Below the pieces are notes generated by a model. The model did not search any database, was not told where the DNA came from, and worked only from the letters and a program-made list of their open reading frames with translations. Of a stretch of DNA of 7,911 bases, positions 1-7,800 are shown piece by piece. The DNA is from Cytophagales bacterium (GTDB taxonomy: Bacteria; Bacteroidota; Bacteroidia; Cytophagales; Cyclobacteriaceae): NCBI GenBank assembly GCA_029262955.1, contig JAJCYL010000387.1:1-7911 (forward strand), read 5' to 3'. Positions within the stretch are counted from its first letter, which is position 1. Each line of letters begins with the position of its first letter. The position numbers and the translations under genes were made by a program.

Positions 1-1241
1 AAAAGTTTAACGATCCCAATCATAGCGTTACTACTCTTCAGTTGCAATGTTCAGGATAGAAAGTAACGGGTTATCAAGGAAAAGGGCATTGATGAATTAG
101 ATCGATTCTTTCAAGAAACAATCAATGACATTGAAATTCCGGGTGTTGTTGCCATAATTGCAAATAAGGATCAAATCTTAACCACGAAGCTTTCTGGAAA
201 ATGGATGTGGGGCAAGATGTGGACATGGAGGGGATGCTATTTTTGGAATTGCCTCGATGACCAAACCCATCACTTCAATGGCAGTGATGATGCTCTATGA
301 GGAAGGAAAACTAAAACTAGATGATGCGATTCAAAACTTCATTCCATCTTTCCAAGGTCGAGAGGTTATCGACCAATTCAGTCCATCCGATACTACTTAT
401 ACAACCAAACCCCTGAAAGAAAAAATAACAATCCGTCATTTCTGAACCCATACCTCCGGCTTGGGATACCCTTTTTCAAACCACATGCTGAATTTATTGA
501 TTCTAAGGAAAGGTACAGGAACTTCCTTACCAGGACCATTGGATCTACCCCTGATCAATCAACCAGGCAGCCGATGGAAATATAGCATGAGCACCGGGTT
601 CTGGGAATATTGGTTGAACAATTAACCGGACAAACGCTTCAAAACTTTTTTAAAACCAGAATATTCGATCCTTTAAAGATGAACGACACCTTTTACGCTA
701 TCCCCAAACAGAAATATGATCGGTTGGTAACGCTACATCTGAGAAAAGACGGTGTCCTCAGTGAAAGACCGAAACCCCTAGTGAAAGACCAAAACGCTTC
801 TGTCCGCGGAGATGGAGGTCTGCGATCGACAGCAGAGGATTATATTAAATTTCTCAAACTGTTCTTGAATCAAGGGACCTTGGATGAAACTAAATATTGA
901 GTGCAACATCGATCGGGTAATGACGAAGAATCATATTGGCGACCTAGTTGTCGAAGAACAACCTGGGATTATTAACAGGTGGTCTCAAGCATTCCCATTT
1001 AGGGGCAAATAGAGATAAGTTCGGTCTAGGATTTCAAATCACTGTTTCAAATGACAGTAATGCGACGCAGCGAGCTAATGGAAGTTATAGTTGGTCTGGT
1101 ATGTTCAATACTCATTTCTGGGTTGACCCCGAAGATGAAATCGCAGCGGTGACCTTGATGCAGGTGTTGCCCTTTTATGACGAGGCTTGTACCAGAACCC
1201 TTCAGGAATTTGAAAAGAGAATTTATGAGAATCTGTACTAA
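1..1241 (+). pseudogene. Decayed lipoprotein serine hydrolase (beta-lactamase/class C-like, family VIII esterase-like)
   Basis: Pieces of one protein can be followed through all three plus frames. Frame 1 opens with a hydrophobic signal ending in the lipobox LLFSC (Cys codon 43-45), then a TAA at 64-66. The frame moves 1 to 3 near 200, 3 to 2 near 232, and keeps the nucleophile motif SMTK (Ser at 254-256, Lys at 263-265). A TGA at 443-445 interrupts the block before THTSGLGYP. The tyrosine motif YSMS starts at 581, followed by a 2 to 1 shift near 597. Two shifts lie near 898-917 and one near 968; the C-terminal block with GSYSWSG (from 1080) then runs to TAA at 1239-1241. The rebuilt length of about 410 residues fits this family of exported penicillin-binding-protein-like hydrolases and esterases. 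The ATG is probably just left of the window. Family assignment is strong; substrate is unknown. It should make no functional full-length protein unless the lesions are sequencing errors. Confidence 0.85.
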
Positions 1242-1252
1242 TAGGTTTTCTG

Positions 1253-2002
1253 TTATTTTTTGAAAACGTTCGTCCTAGACTCACGTATTAATGCTTTTGC
1301 CAAAACAGAAGTCGCATCAACAATAAGGCTGCCCTCAATACTTAATTGGGTTAGAGCCAACGGAATTTCTGTGCAGCCAAGGATTATGGCTTGAGCACCC
1401 ATTTTTGACAGATTAGATGCTGCACTTATTAGATCTTTTAGTGCCTTTTCATCGATAGGATTAGCATGGGCTTTTATCCCATAAATTGGGTCATAAATTG
1501 CTGGTTGGACGAAACCATTTTGAATCTCCTCAGATGGATGAATTACTTCTATTTTTTTTTGTGATAAAATATTTGAATAAATATTCGATTTAATAGTTCC
1601 TGTAGTACTGAGAACACCAACCTTTTTGACACTCGGATAGTTAGTTATTATGAAATCACATACTTCCTCGACCAAATGCAAAAGCTTACAATTACGAGGT
1701 ATTGCCTCCATAATCCCTTCGAAAATTTGTGGTGCATGTGCAGTATTACATGGAATCCCAATAACTTCAGCACCATATTTACTAAGAGTAGAGATTATGT
1801 CAGCAATTGAATTCGCTGGATTCTCAGAGACTTCACCTAATAGAAACTTAGTTCTATCCACAACTTTGTGAGGAGCAGATAACATAGATACAGGCAAATG
1901 TTCTTGATCACAGGTGGCCCCTGTATGGTCATAGATTTTTTTGATCAAATCTATTCCAGCGTAACTTCCTATTCCCCCAACAATTCCAATCATTCTGTGC
2001 AT
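1253..2002 (-). CDS. Aspartate/glutamate racemase family protein
   Basis: Protein of 249 residues with the two-lobed Asp/Glu racemase fold signature. The N-terminus has a glycine-rich IGIVGGIGSYAG segment (about residues 5-16). Both catalytic cysteines of cofactor-independent racemases are present: Cys85 in IPCNTAH and Cys210 in LGCTEIPL. The length is close to the usual 230-250 for aspartate racemase/YgeA/RacX-type enzymes, which invert the alpha carbon of an amino acid by two-base proton transfer. Aspartate or a broad amino acid range is the likeliest substrate, but specificity cannot be read from these motifs. No signal peptide, so it should be cytoplasmic. The start at 2002 gives MHRMIGIVGG; Met4 is an equally possible start, and no Shine-Dalgarno sequence separates them. 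It is convergent with the pseudogene (11 bp between the ends) and lies 179 bp downstream of the propeller gene in the same direction, so it may have its own promoter. The gene appears intact. Confidence 0.9.
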   Translation of the reverse strand: MHRMIGIVGGIGSYAGIDLIKKIYDHTGATCDQEHLPVSMLSAPHKVVDRTKFLLGEVSENPANSIADIISTLSKYGAEVIGIPCNTAHAPQIFEGIMEAIPRNCKLLHLVEEVCDFIITNYPSVKKVGVLSTTGTIKSNIYSNILSQKKIEVIHPSEEIQNGFVQPAIYDPIYGIKAHANPIDEKALKDLISAASNLSKMGAQAIILGCTEIPLALTQLSIEGSLIVDATSVLAKALIRESRTNVFKK

Positions 2003-2164
2003 TTAAAGCTTTATTTACTGGATTTTGGTTATCTTAATCCCGCCTCCGCTTAAATAATTAGAACGAATTCACAAAATTTAAAATTCATCACTCTTGCAAG
2101 GATAGAAGCCACACAAAACCAGAATCAGGATTTTGATTATTTAAATTCTATAGAGCTACATAAG

Positions 2165-2179
2165 GGTGATGAAATCACC
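2165..2179 (-). terminator. Possible weak hairpin after the lipoprotein propeller gene
   Basis: A perfect 6-bp stem (GGTGAT/ATCACC) with a 3-base loop sits 2 bp beyond the TAG stop (2182-2184) of the propeller lipoprotein. The position suits transcript termination or 3'-end protection. No run of T follows on the transcript strand (the next bases are CTTATG), so it is not a textbook intrinsic terminator. Confidence 0.3.
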
Positions 2180-2181
2180 AA

Positions 2182-3411
2182 CTAATTTCGCTTTTGTTCA
2201 AAAAAGAAAACCCCCTTTTTATTTGCTGTTACTATGTCAAGAAGCCCATCTCCACTTATATCTGTGGCGACAACATTCAAACCGACACCTGAATCATCAT
2301 CTACCTGATGCAGTATCCATTCCGGATTCTCTCCCTTTACAAACTCAATCCACACAATAGCCGAGGGTTCATGCCCTCCCTCACCTTCACCGCTCGAGGC
2401 GTAATAGCGCTTTCCGGTTATAACATCAGGTTGCCCGTCTGAATTGACATCCTCAAAAGCCAAGGCATGGGTTTGTGAGACCTCACTGCTAATGAGATGC
2501 TCCTCCCAGTTCTGAGCATCTATTTGTTCTTGCCACCATATTCCTCGTTTATGTGCTGAAGAAGTGATGAGATCATTGTCCCCGTCTCCATCAATATCAA
2601 AAACTTCCATTTGTGCACATGCATCACCCAGAGACACAGAGTTGAAGTTCCAATTGGACTGCTTCACATTTTGCGGGCCTTCCCACCAACCGTCAGTAAT
2701 AATGACGTCTGAACGGCCATCTCCATTTATATCATCATACCCGAGACCATGAGCAAATCGCTTAGTACCTGGAACGCTGTCTTCCGTAATAGTAAATTTT
2801 TCCCAGGTAGTTGCACCTTTTGTGTTGGGTGCCCGTAACCATATCATTTGATTCGTAGCCGCATCTCCGCAGAGCAAGTCTCTTCGCCCGTCTCCGTCAA
2901 CATCAACAAACCTGGGGCTCTCATTACCTACTGTATTGAAAATTATATATCTTTTCCAGTAGTCAGAGGCATTTTTGGGATTCTCGTACCAGTAAGTCTC
3001 GGTTCCGGGAAAGTCGACCCTAATAAAATCGATCCATCCATCTAAATTGACATCCATGGCAAAGTTAAGCATTGAATTGCTGTATCTGTCCAATATATCT
3101 CCAACCCTCCCCTCTACTATATTAAAAACCCGAGCTGTATCTATTTCATGACGCGTCCAGTCCGGTGCTTCAAACCAGAATGCCCCAGCCAGTACATCGA
3201 TCTTTCCATCATTGTTAACATCTCCTACGGCCACTCCTTCTGATAGAAATTCATTTGATAAAATTTGTTTAGAAAATGAAATCTGCTTTTTCACCGGCCC
3301 ACAGCTCACAATCACTAATAAGATGAGACCATAAATTTGGTTTATACCGATCTTCACCCAAAAACTGGCTTTTTCTAAGGACACTAATACTTTGCTTTTG
3401 CTCTTTTTCAT
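2182..3411 (-). CDS. VCBS/FG-GAP-type seven-repeat beta-propeller lipoprotein (propeller A)
   Basis: Protein of 409 residues. A long N-terminal hydrophobic stretch ends in the lipobox VIVSC with Cys37, so a mature lipoprotein anchored in a membrane outside the cytoplasm is predicted. Seven calcium-type loops of pattern DxNxDGxxD/DxDGDGxxD start at residues 64, 120, 170, 227, 272, 321 and 384. Each is followed by an aromatic strand (FWFEAP, YWYENP, IWLRAP, GWWEGP, IWWQEQ, IVWIEF, VFFFEQ). Seven evenly built units indicate one seven-bladed propeller filling the mature protein. These folds usually bind calcium and a partner protein or polysaccharide; no catalytic site is visible. It is a clear paralogue of the gene at 3643-4815, with matching loops and near-identical tails (DDDSGVGLN; NKKGVFFFEQKR). 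Separated by 231 bp from that gene and read the same way, it may be its operon partner or have its own promoter. The start is the only Met ahead of the signal; no Shine-Dalgarno sequence is seen. Confidence 0.9.
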   Translation of the reverse strand: MKKSKSKVLVSLEKASFWVKIGINQIYGLILLVIVSCGPVKKQISFSKQILSNEFLSEGVAVGDVNNDGKIDVLAGAFWFEAPDWTRHEIDTARVFNIVEGRVGDILDRYSNSMLNFAMDVNLDGWIDFIRVDFPGTETYWYENPKNASDYWKRYIIFNTVGNESPRFVDVDGDGRRDLLCGDAATNQMIWLRAPNTKGATTWEKFTITEDSVPGTKRFAHGLGYDDINGDGRSDVIITDGWWEGPQNVKQSNWNFNSVSLGDACAQMEVFDIDGDGDNDLITSSAHKRGIWWQEQIDAQNWEEHLISSEVSQTHALAFEDVNSDGQPDVITGKRYYASSGEGEGGHEPSAIVWIEFVKGENPEWILHQVDDDSGVGLNVVATDISGDGLLDIVTANKKGVFFFEQKRN

Positions 3412-3539
3412 AGGATGATATGGGTATTATATAAGATTTGATAAATCTAAATTTTTAACAAATCACTCTGTTCAAGAGAATTAACTAATCACCAAAGAAT
3501 TTTACCCATCGATGGTGGAGATGAATTTATCTACATATT

Positions 3540-3583
3540 AAGCTGTGCCGAAATCATCTTTATCGGATAGTTCTGAACAGCTT
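3540..3583 (-). repeat. Nested inverted repeat in the spacer between the two propeller genes
   Basis: Perfect 7-bp arms AAGCTGT (3540-3546) and ACAGCTT (3577-3583) enclose a smaller pair CCGA/TCGG (3548-3551 and 3563-3566). Transcribed in the direction of the propeller genes, this could form a long stem-loop. It lies in the 231-bp spacer 3412-3642, where I see no gene, no tRNA and no exact Bacteroidota TAnnTTTG promoter. It could be an RNA processing or attenuation element or an operator, or chance; there is no T-tract for termination. Confidence 0.3.
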
Positions 3584-3622
3584 TACGAGTTACAATTCGA
3601 AAAACACAGGTCAATCTCAAAT

Positions 3623-3639
3623 TAGTTTATCTAAAACTA
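3623..3639 (-). terminator. AT-rich hairpin just after propeller B
   Basis: A 6-bp stem TAGTTT/AAACTA with a 5-base loop begins 3 bp past the TAA stop (3643-3645) of propeller B. Its place suggests a 3'-end structure, but the stem is AT-rich with a single G-C pair and is followed by ATTTGAG rather than a T-run. Any terminating effect would be weak and some read-through into propeller A would be expected. Confidence 0.22.
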
Positions 3640-3642
3640 TTT

Positions 3643-4815
3643 TTAAAGTTCCCGTCGTTTTTGCTCAAAAAAGAAAACTCCTTTTTTGTTGGCTATGGCA
3701 ATGTCTATTAACCCATCCTTTGTAATGTCTTCCGCTACAATATTTAAGCCCACTCCCGAGTCATCATCAATCGGATATTCTGTCCATTTTGGAAAAGGTG
3801 CTCTTTTCGGATCATATTCATACCATGAGACAACCGGTGGCCCGTGATCCTCCGGATCTTCTGAGTTGTGTGCGTAAAAACGATTTCCGGATATGAAGTC
3901 TTTCCGGCCATCACCATTTATATCAACTGACATTACCGCATGAGTTTCAGCAATTGTCTGACTGATCAGGTGCTCAACCCATTTTGTTTTGCCACCATCA
4001 GTAATTTGTTCATGCCACCAAAATCCACTGTAGTGAGCTGAGGCCGAAACAATATCATTATCCCCGTCTCCATCGACATCATTCGCATACATGTGAGAGC
4101 ATTTTTGTCCAAGGTCAGCTTCGTGGAATATCCATTCTGGTTTTTTTGGATCGCCGGGATTTTCCCACCAACCAAACCGAATGAATACATCATTGAAGTT
4201 GTCGCCATTGACATCCCCGAAACCAAGGCCATGGGCAAACCTCCGCGTTCCTTCAACACCTTCTTCACTGATTGAATATTTTTTCCATTTAAGATCGCTC
4301 TTATCTGATGGGGATTTGAGCCAGATCATTTGGTTATTGGTGGGATCTCCACAGACCAAGTCTTCTCTACCGTCGCCATCAACATCCACAAAAGTGGGAG
4401 ATTCGTTACCAACAGTTTCATAAATGGTATTTACATTCCAATGACCTTTTTTATTCCCCGGGTTTTCATGCCAGTAGGCCCCCTTTCCCGGAAAGTCGAT
4501 ACGAACAAAATCGATCCACCCATCCTGATTTACATCTTGGGTGAAGTTGAGCATCGAGTTGCTGTAACCTTTGTTGAAAGAAAACTCTTGCACCTCGTAA
4601 ATTTCATGTTTTTCCCAGTCGGGAGCTTCAAACCAAAATGGACCTGCCAGGATATCGGTAAGGCCGTCATTGTTGACGTCGGCTACCGCAACCCCTTCTG
4701 ATACAAATTCGTTGTGAAGCACGGTCTTGTTAAATTTTACGGGATTTTGACCGTAGGTATTAATGCCTGTAAGCAATGGCATTAGGATCAATAAAGCATA
4801 TTTTTTATCTATCAT
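3643..4815 (-). CDS. VCBS/FG-GAP-type seven-repeat beta-propeller secreted protein (propeller B)
   Basis: Protein of 390 residues. A short basic start (MIDKK) and a hydrophobic core to about residue 17 end near YGQ (21-23), giving a probable signal-peptidase I site and no lipobox cysteine: exported, not lipid-anchored. Calcium-type loops start at residues 46, 94, 144, 201, 246, 298 and 363, each paired with an aromatic strand (FWFEAP, YWHENP, IWLKSP, GWWENP, FWWHEQ, SWYEYD, VFFFEQ), which predicts a single seven-bladed propeller. The fourth loop reads DVNGDNFND, with Asn for the usual Gly. It aligns along its whole mature length with the paralogue at 2182-3411; the main length difference is a shorter stretch after the first blade (about residues 74-84). 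The start lies 8 bp after the stop of the large heme protein gene, so the two are almost certainly cotranscribed and possibly translationally coupled. Likely role: calcium-bound structural, adhesive or partner-binding subunit; no enzymatic motif is seen. Confidence 0.92.
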   Translation of the reverse strand: MIDKKYALLILMPLLTGINTYGQNPVKFNKTVLHNEFVSEGVAVADVNNDGLTDILAGPFWFEAPDWEKHEIYEVQEFSFNKGYSNSMLNFTQDVNQDGWIDFVRIDFPGKGAYWHENPGNKKGHWNVNTIYETVGNESPTFVDVDGDGREDLVCGDPTNNQMIWLKSPSDKSDLKWKKYSISEEGVEGTRRFAHGLGFGDVNGDNFNDVFIRFGWWENPGDPKKPEWIFHEADLGQKCSHMYANDVDGDGDNDIVSASAHYSGFWWHEQITDGGKTKWVEHLISQTIAETHAVMSVDINGDGRKDFISGNRFYAHNSEDPEDHGPPVVSWYEYDPKRAPFPKWTEYPIDDDSGVGLNIVAEDITKDGLIDIAIANKKGVFFFEQKRREL

Positions 4816-4823
4816 CGGGATGA

Positions 4824-7800
4824 TTACTTTAGACTTAGTAGATATGTAAGTAATGAATTAAAATCTTTTTTGTTTAAGGTTTCACCAAAACTGTCAGGCA
4901 TTAGTGTGAATGGTGTTGCTTTCATCTCTACAATATTGGATTTGGCTATTGAAAATTCCAGACCGGCCACATTTGCAAAAATTACCAGGTTTCCTTCCTC
5001 GCGTCGAAGCAGACCAGACATTGCGTTACCATCTTTAAGCTTAATGTTGTAGTTAATAAATGCCTGTGAAATGTTCCTGTTTGGGTCCAGTATTTTTTCA
5101 GAGAGTGATCTTGCGCCCCAGTTACCGATCCCGTCCAGCTGAGGTCCGATATTTCCACCTTGCTCTTTTACTTCATGACAGGGGAGGCAGTTTTGATTAA
5201 ATATCTGGATACCTTCTTCAAGAATTACATTGTCTGGATTATAGTCGGCCAGAAGCTGATCAATCAAACCTTGGATCTCTTCATCTGGAGCTTTCACACT
5301 CGATGTTAATTGATCATAAGTGGCCTTGTGCCTTGGTAGCATTGTATTAAAGAGACCTTCATTAATCTTTCGATCGAGCAATATCCTGGGAGAAACGTGC
5401 ATTAGGCCAGCTGCATTGAAAAGTGCATCAATCCCAATTGGAGTTTTTACCAGCGATAAAGCAATTTCCTTTTTGGTTGTATAATCAAAAAGAGGTAGGG
5501 CACCGGCCAAAATGGTATTTCCTTTGTTAGATGATAGCTCACCTATAGTCCTCAAAAGTTGCTCGCGAAGTTTTAAAGGTTCGCTATGATTTACTATAAT
5601 ATTATTGGCTAGGCGTAATGCGAGGTTTGCATCGATTTCCAGCAATGCATTTACCGCCCCGGTCCGCACGAATATGTCTACAGTAGTTGATTCCACCAAC
5701 CCCAGAAGAGCAGGAGTGAAAGCTTTCACTCTGAAATCTCTAGCAACCTTGCTGGCAAATAGCTGGCGGTTGGCGAGTTGTCCCGGATCTGACGCTGGTA
5801 AACTCAATACCTCTGAGGGCCGTATACTCCCAATCCCAATATTTTCCCTTTTGGTAGCAGAGCCGTCTATTAGTATCAGATATCCGCTTTTACCCTGATG
5901 CTCACTCAATGCCCATACGACATCTTCGCCATAATTCTCTGACGCGATCTCTTTTTGGGAAATCACTTCGTTTGTTTCAGTAAGACGGAGTTGGATTTTA
6001 TTCGTAACTGGTGTTGGTTTATCCCCCAGTAGCGGTTGTTTTTTGTTACCAATCAGATAAAAGCCAAGCTCTTGTGGTATTGTGAAGTTGGGTGAATAAA
6101 GAGCACTTGTTAGGGTAGTGCCATCTGGCTCACTATTAAGCACAGGTATTGACGATCCGGCGTCCTCTATATTGGTATATTTCCAGCTATTGCCCTGGTA
6201 GGGGAAGTTTTCAAAAGGTAGTACTTTCCAGGTCGGGAGGTCCAATTCCAGGAACTCCCTGGCGAGTGAAATACCCCACGCTTTGCCCTGAGCACTCAAT
6301 GAAGCACCTCGCTGTCCAACGCCATCCTGTAGCGAGGTAAACAATGTATATTGATAGTCCAAGTCATTACCGGCATTACCTCTGGCTACTTTGACCAGCC
6401 TGTCAAAATCAGCCAAACGCAAATACCTGGCTACATGACGGGAGTAGTTAATAAAGAGCTCATTTGATTCCTCATATCTGGCCAAATGATCAAGTAGGAA
6501 AGCAGCTGCTAATTCAGAGTCCACCCCTACCAGAACATCAGCAATAACCCGTGAATCATCCTCACTCCAGCTACCTCTTGCTGTGTATTGCATCACATCC
6601 TCGCTACGCAACTGATCCCGTAACGCCTGCCTTACAGAATAAAATAAATGAGTATCGTCCGGGTTTGCTGTTTGACGTAGTTTGACCAAAAGAGTCAATT
6701 GAGTAGGATCAGGATATTTAGCAAGTATCATAATTGCCGCCCTAATCACATGTGGATCACCAGATTTTATAGATTCAACGACAGCATCCAATATTGACTT
6801 TTCCGCTTTCTGTAATTCGAAAATGATCCTGAGAGCATGAACCTTTATACTAATATCCTCACTATTAACGGCCTTAACCAGTTGGTCTGAGGTTAGTGCA
6901 TTTAACCTGAAGAGAATCCACAGACCATGACTTATCTGGTCAGGTGATGATCCTGACGAAGCGATCAACTGCTCAACGGGCACTACTGCCTCTTGTCCGA
7001 AGCGATCGACAATCTGGTCTGCAATTATTAATCGTACTGCCATGTTTTCATCAGAAAGACCCTTAAGTAACTCATCAATATTGGCAGAACTCCAATCAAC
7101 ACTTTTCTTGCTACTATTTACTTTGTAAGTGATCCTCCAGATCCTACCTCGTTGCCTGTCACGGCCAGGATGACTTAAAGGCACTTCATAGTGACCTATT
7201 ATTCTGTTATAAAAGTCCGCAATGTAGAGTGCACCATCAGGACCAAGTTTCACGTCGACCGGCCGGAACCAGGGGTCATTACTGACAATAAAATCAGTCT
7301 CCTGTTTTGGTAAGGGAGTTGTTCCTTCCAGTTGGGTACTTAGCCTCAAAACGCGACTCAATACCACGTCACCATAGTAGAAGTTGTTTTGAAATTCATC
7401 GGGAAAGTCAGGGGCAGCATAATATTCCAAGCCAGCTAGGGCTGTCGAGCCATAATCGTGACGCATCATATAGGGAGCATATCCGATACCGGTAGGTTTT
7501 TTACCAAAATGTGGATAATCACCTCCACGTATCAGCTGGTAAACAGGGCTACTGTGACAATCAACACTGTACATATAGCCCATTTCATCATAGGCATATC
7601 CAAATGGATTGACCCGACCTGTCGTAGTGAGTTCAATTTTTGAACCGTCCGTTCGAAAGCGAAATGTATTGCCGGACGTCATGGGAACAGTATCCTTTGA
7701 GTTTGAGGCAACCACTTTTGAATTGTTTTTATAGCCGTGATCTGCGTGGATCCATCCGTCGAGCCCACGCACAAAATTATTGATCATACCATGAGTATCA

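Noticed and set aside
257..445. Short open frame starting at ATG 257 as a separate small gene.
   Set aside because: It is an internal piece of the serine hydrolase: the ATG is the Met of the SMTK catalytic motif, and homologous sequence continues on both sides.
1245..1267. Inverted repeat GTTTTC/GAAAAC between the convergent pseudogene and racemase, as a two-way terminator.
   Set aside because: AT-rich 6-bp stem with an 11-base loop that runs into the racemase coding end; too weak to call.
2072..2099. Possible Bacteroidota-type promoter for the racemase on the minus strand (TTG near 2099, TAAATTTTG near 2072-2080).
   Set aside because: The -7 element has one base too many compared with TAnnTTTG and the spacing is short, so in an AT-rich spacer this is no better than chance.
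3421..3436. TATAAT-like sequence on the minus strand shortly before the propeller A start.
   Set aside because: It lies only about 15 bases from the ATG, has no convincing -35 partner, and the Bacteroidota consensus differs; AT-rich chance match.
3966..4701. Open frames overlapping propeller B in other frames on both strands (e.g. 4330-4701 plus, 3966-4268 minus).
   Set aside because: They mirror the repetitive calcium-loop codons of the real gene, show no domain sense, and lie wholly inside a well supported coding region.
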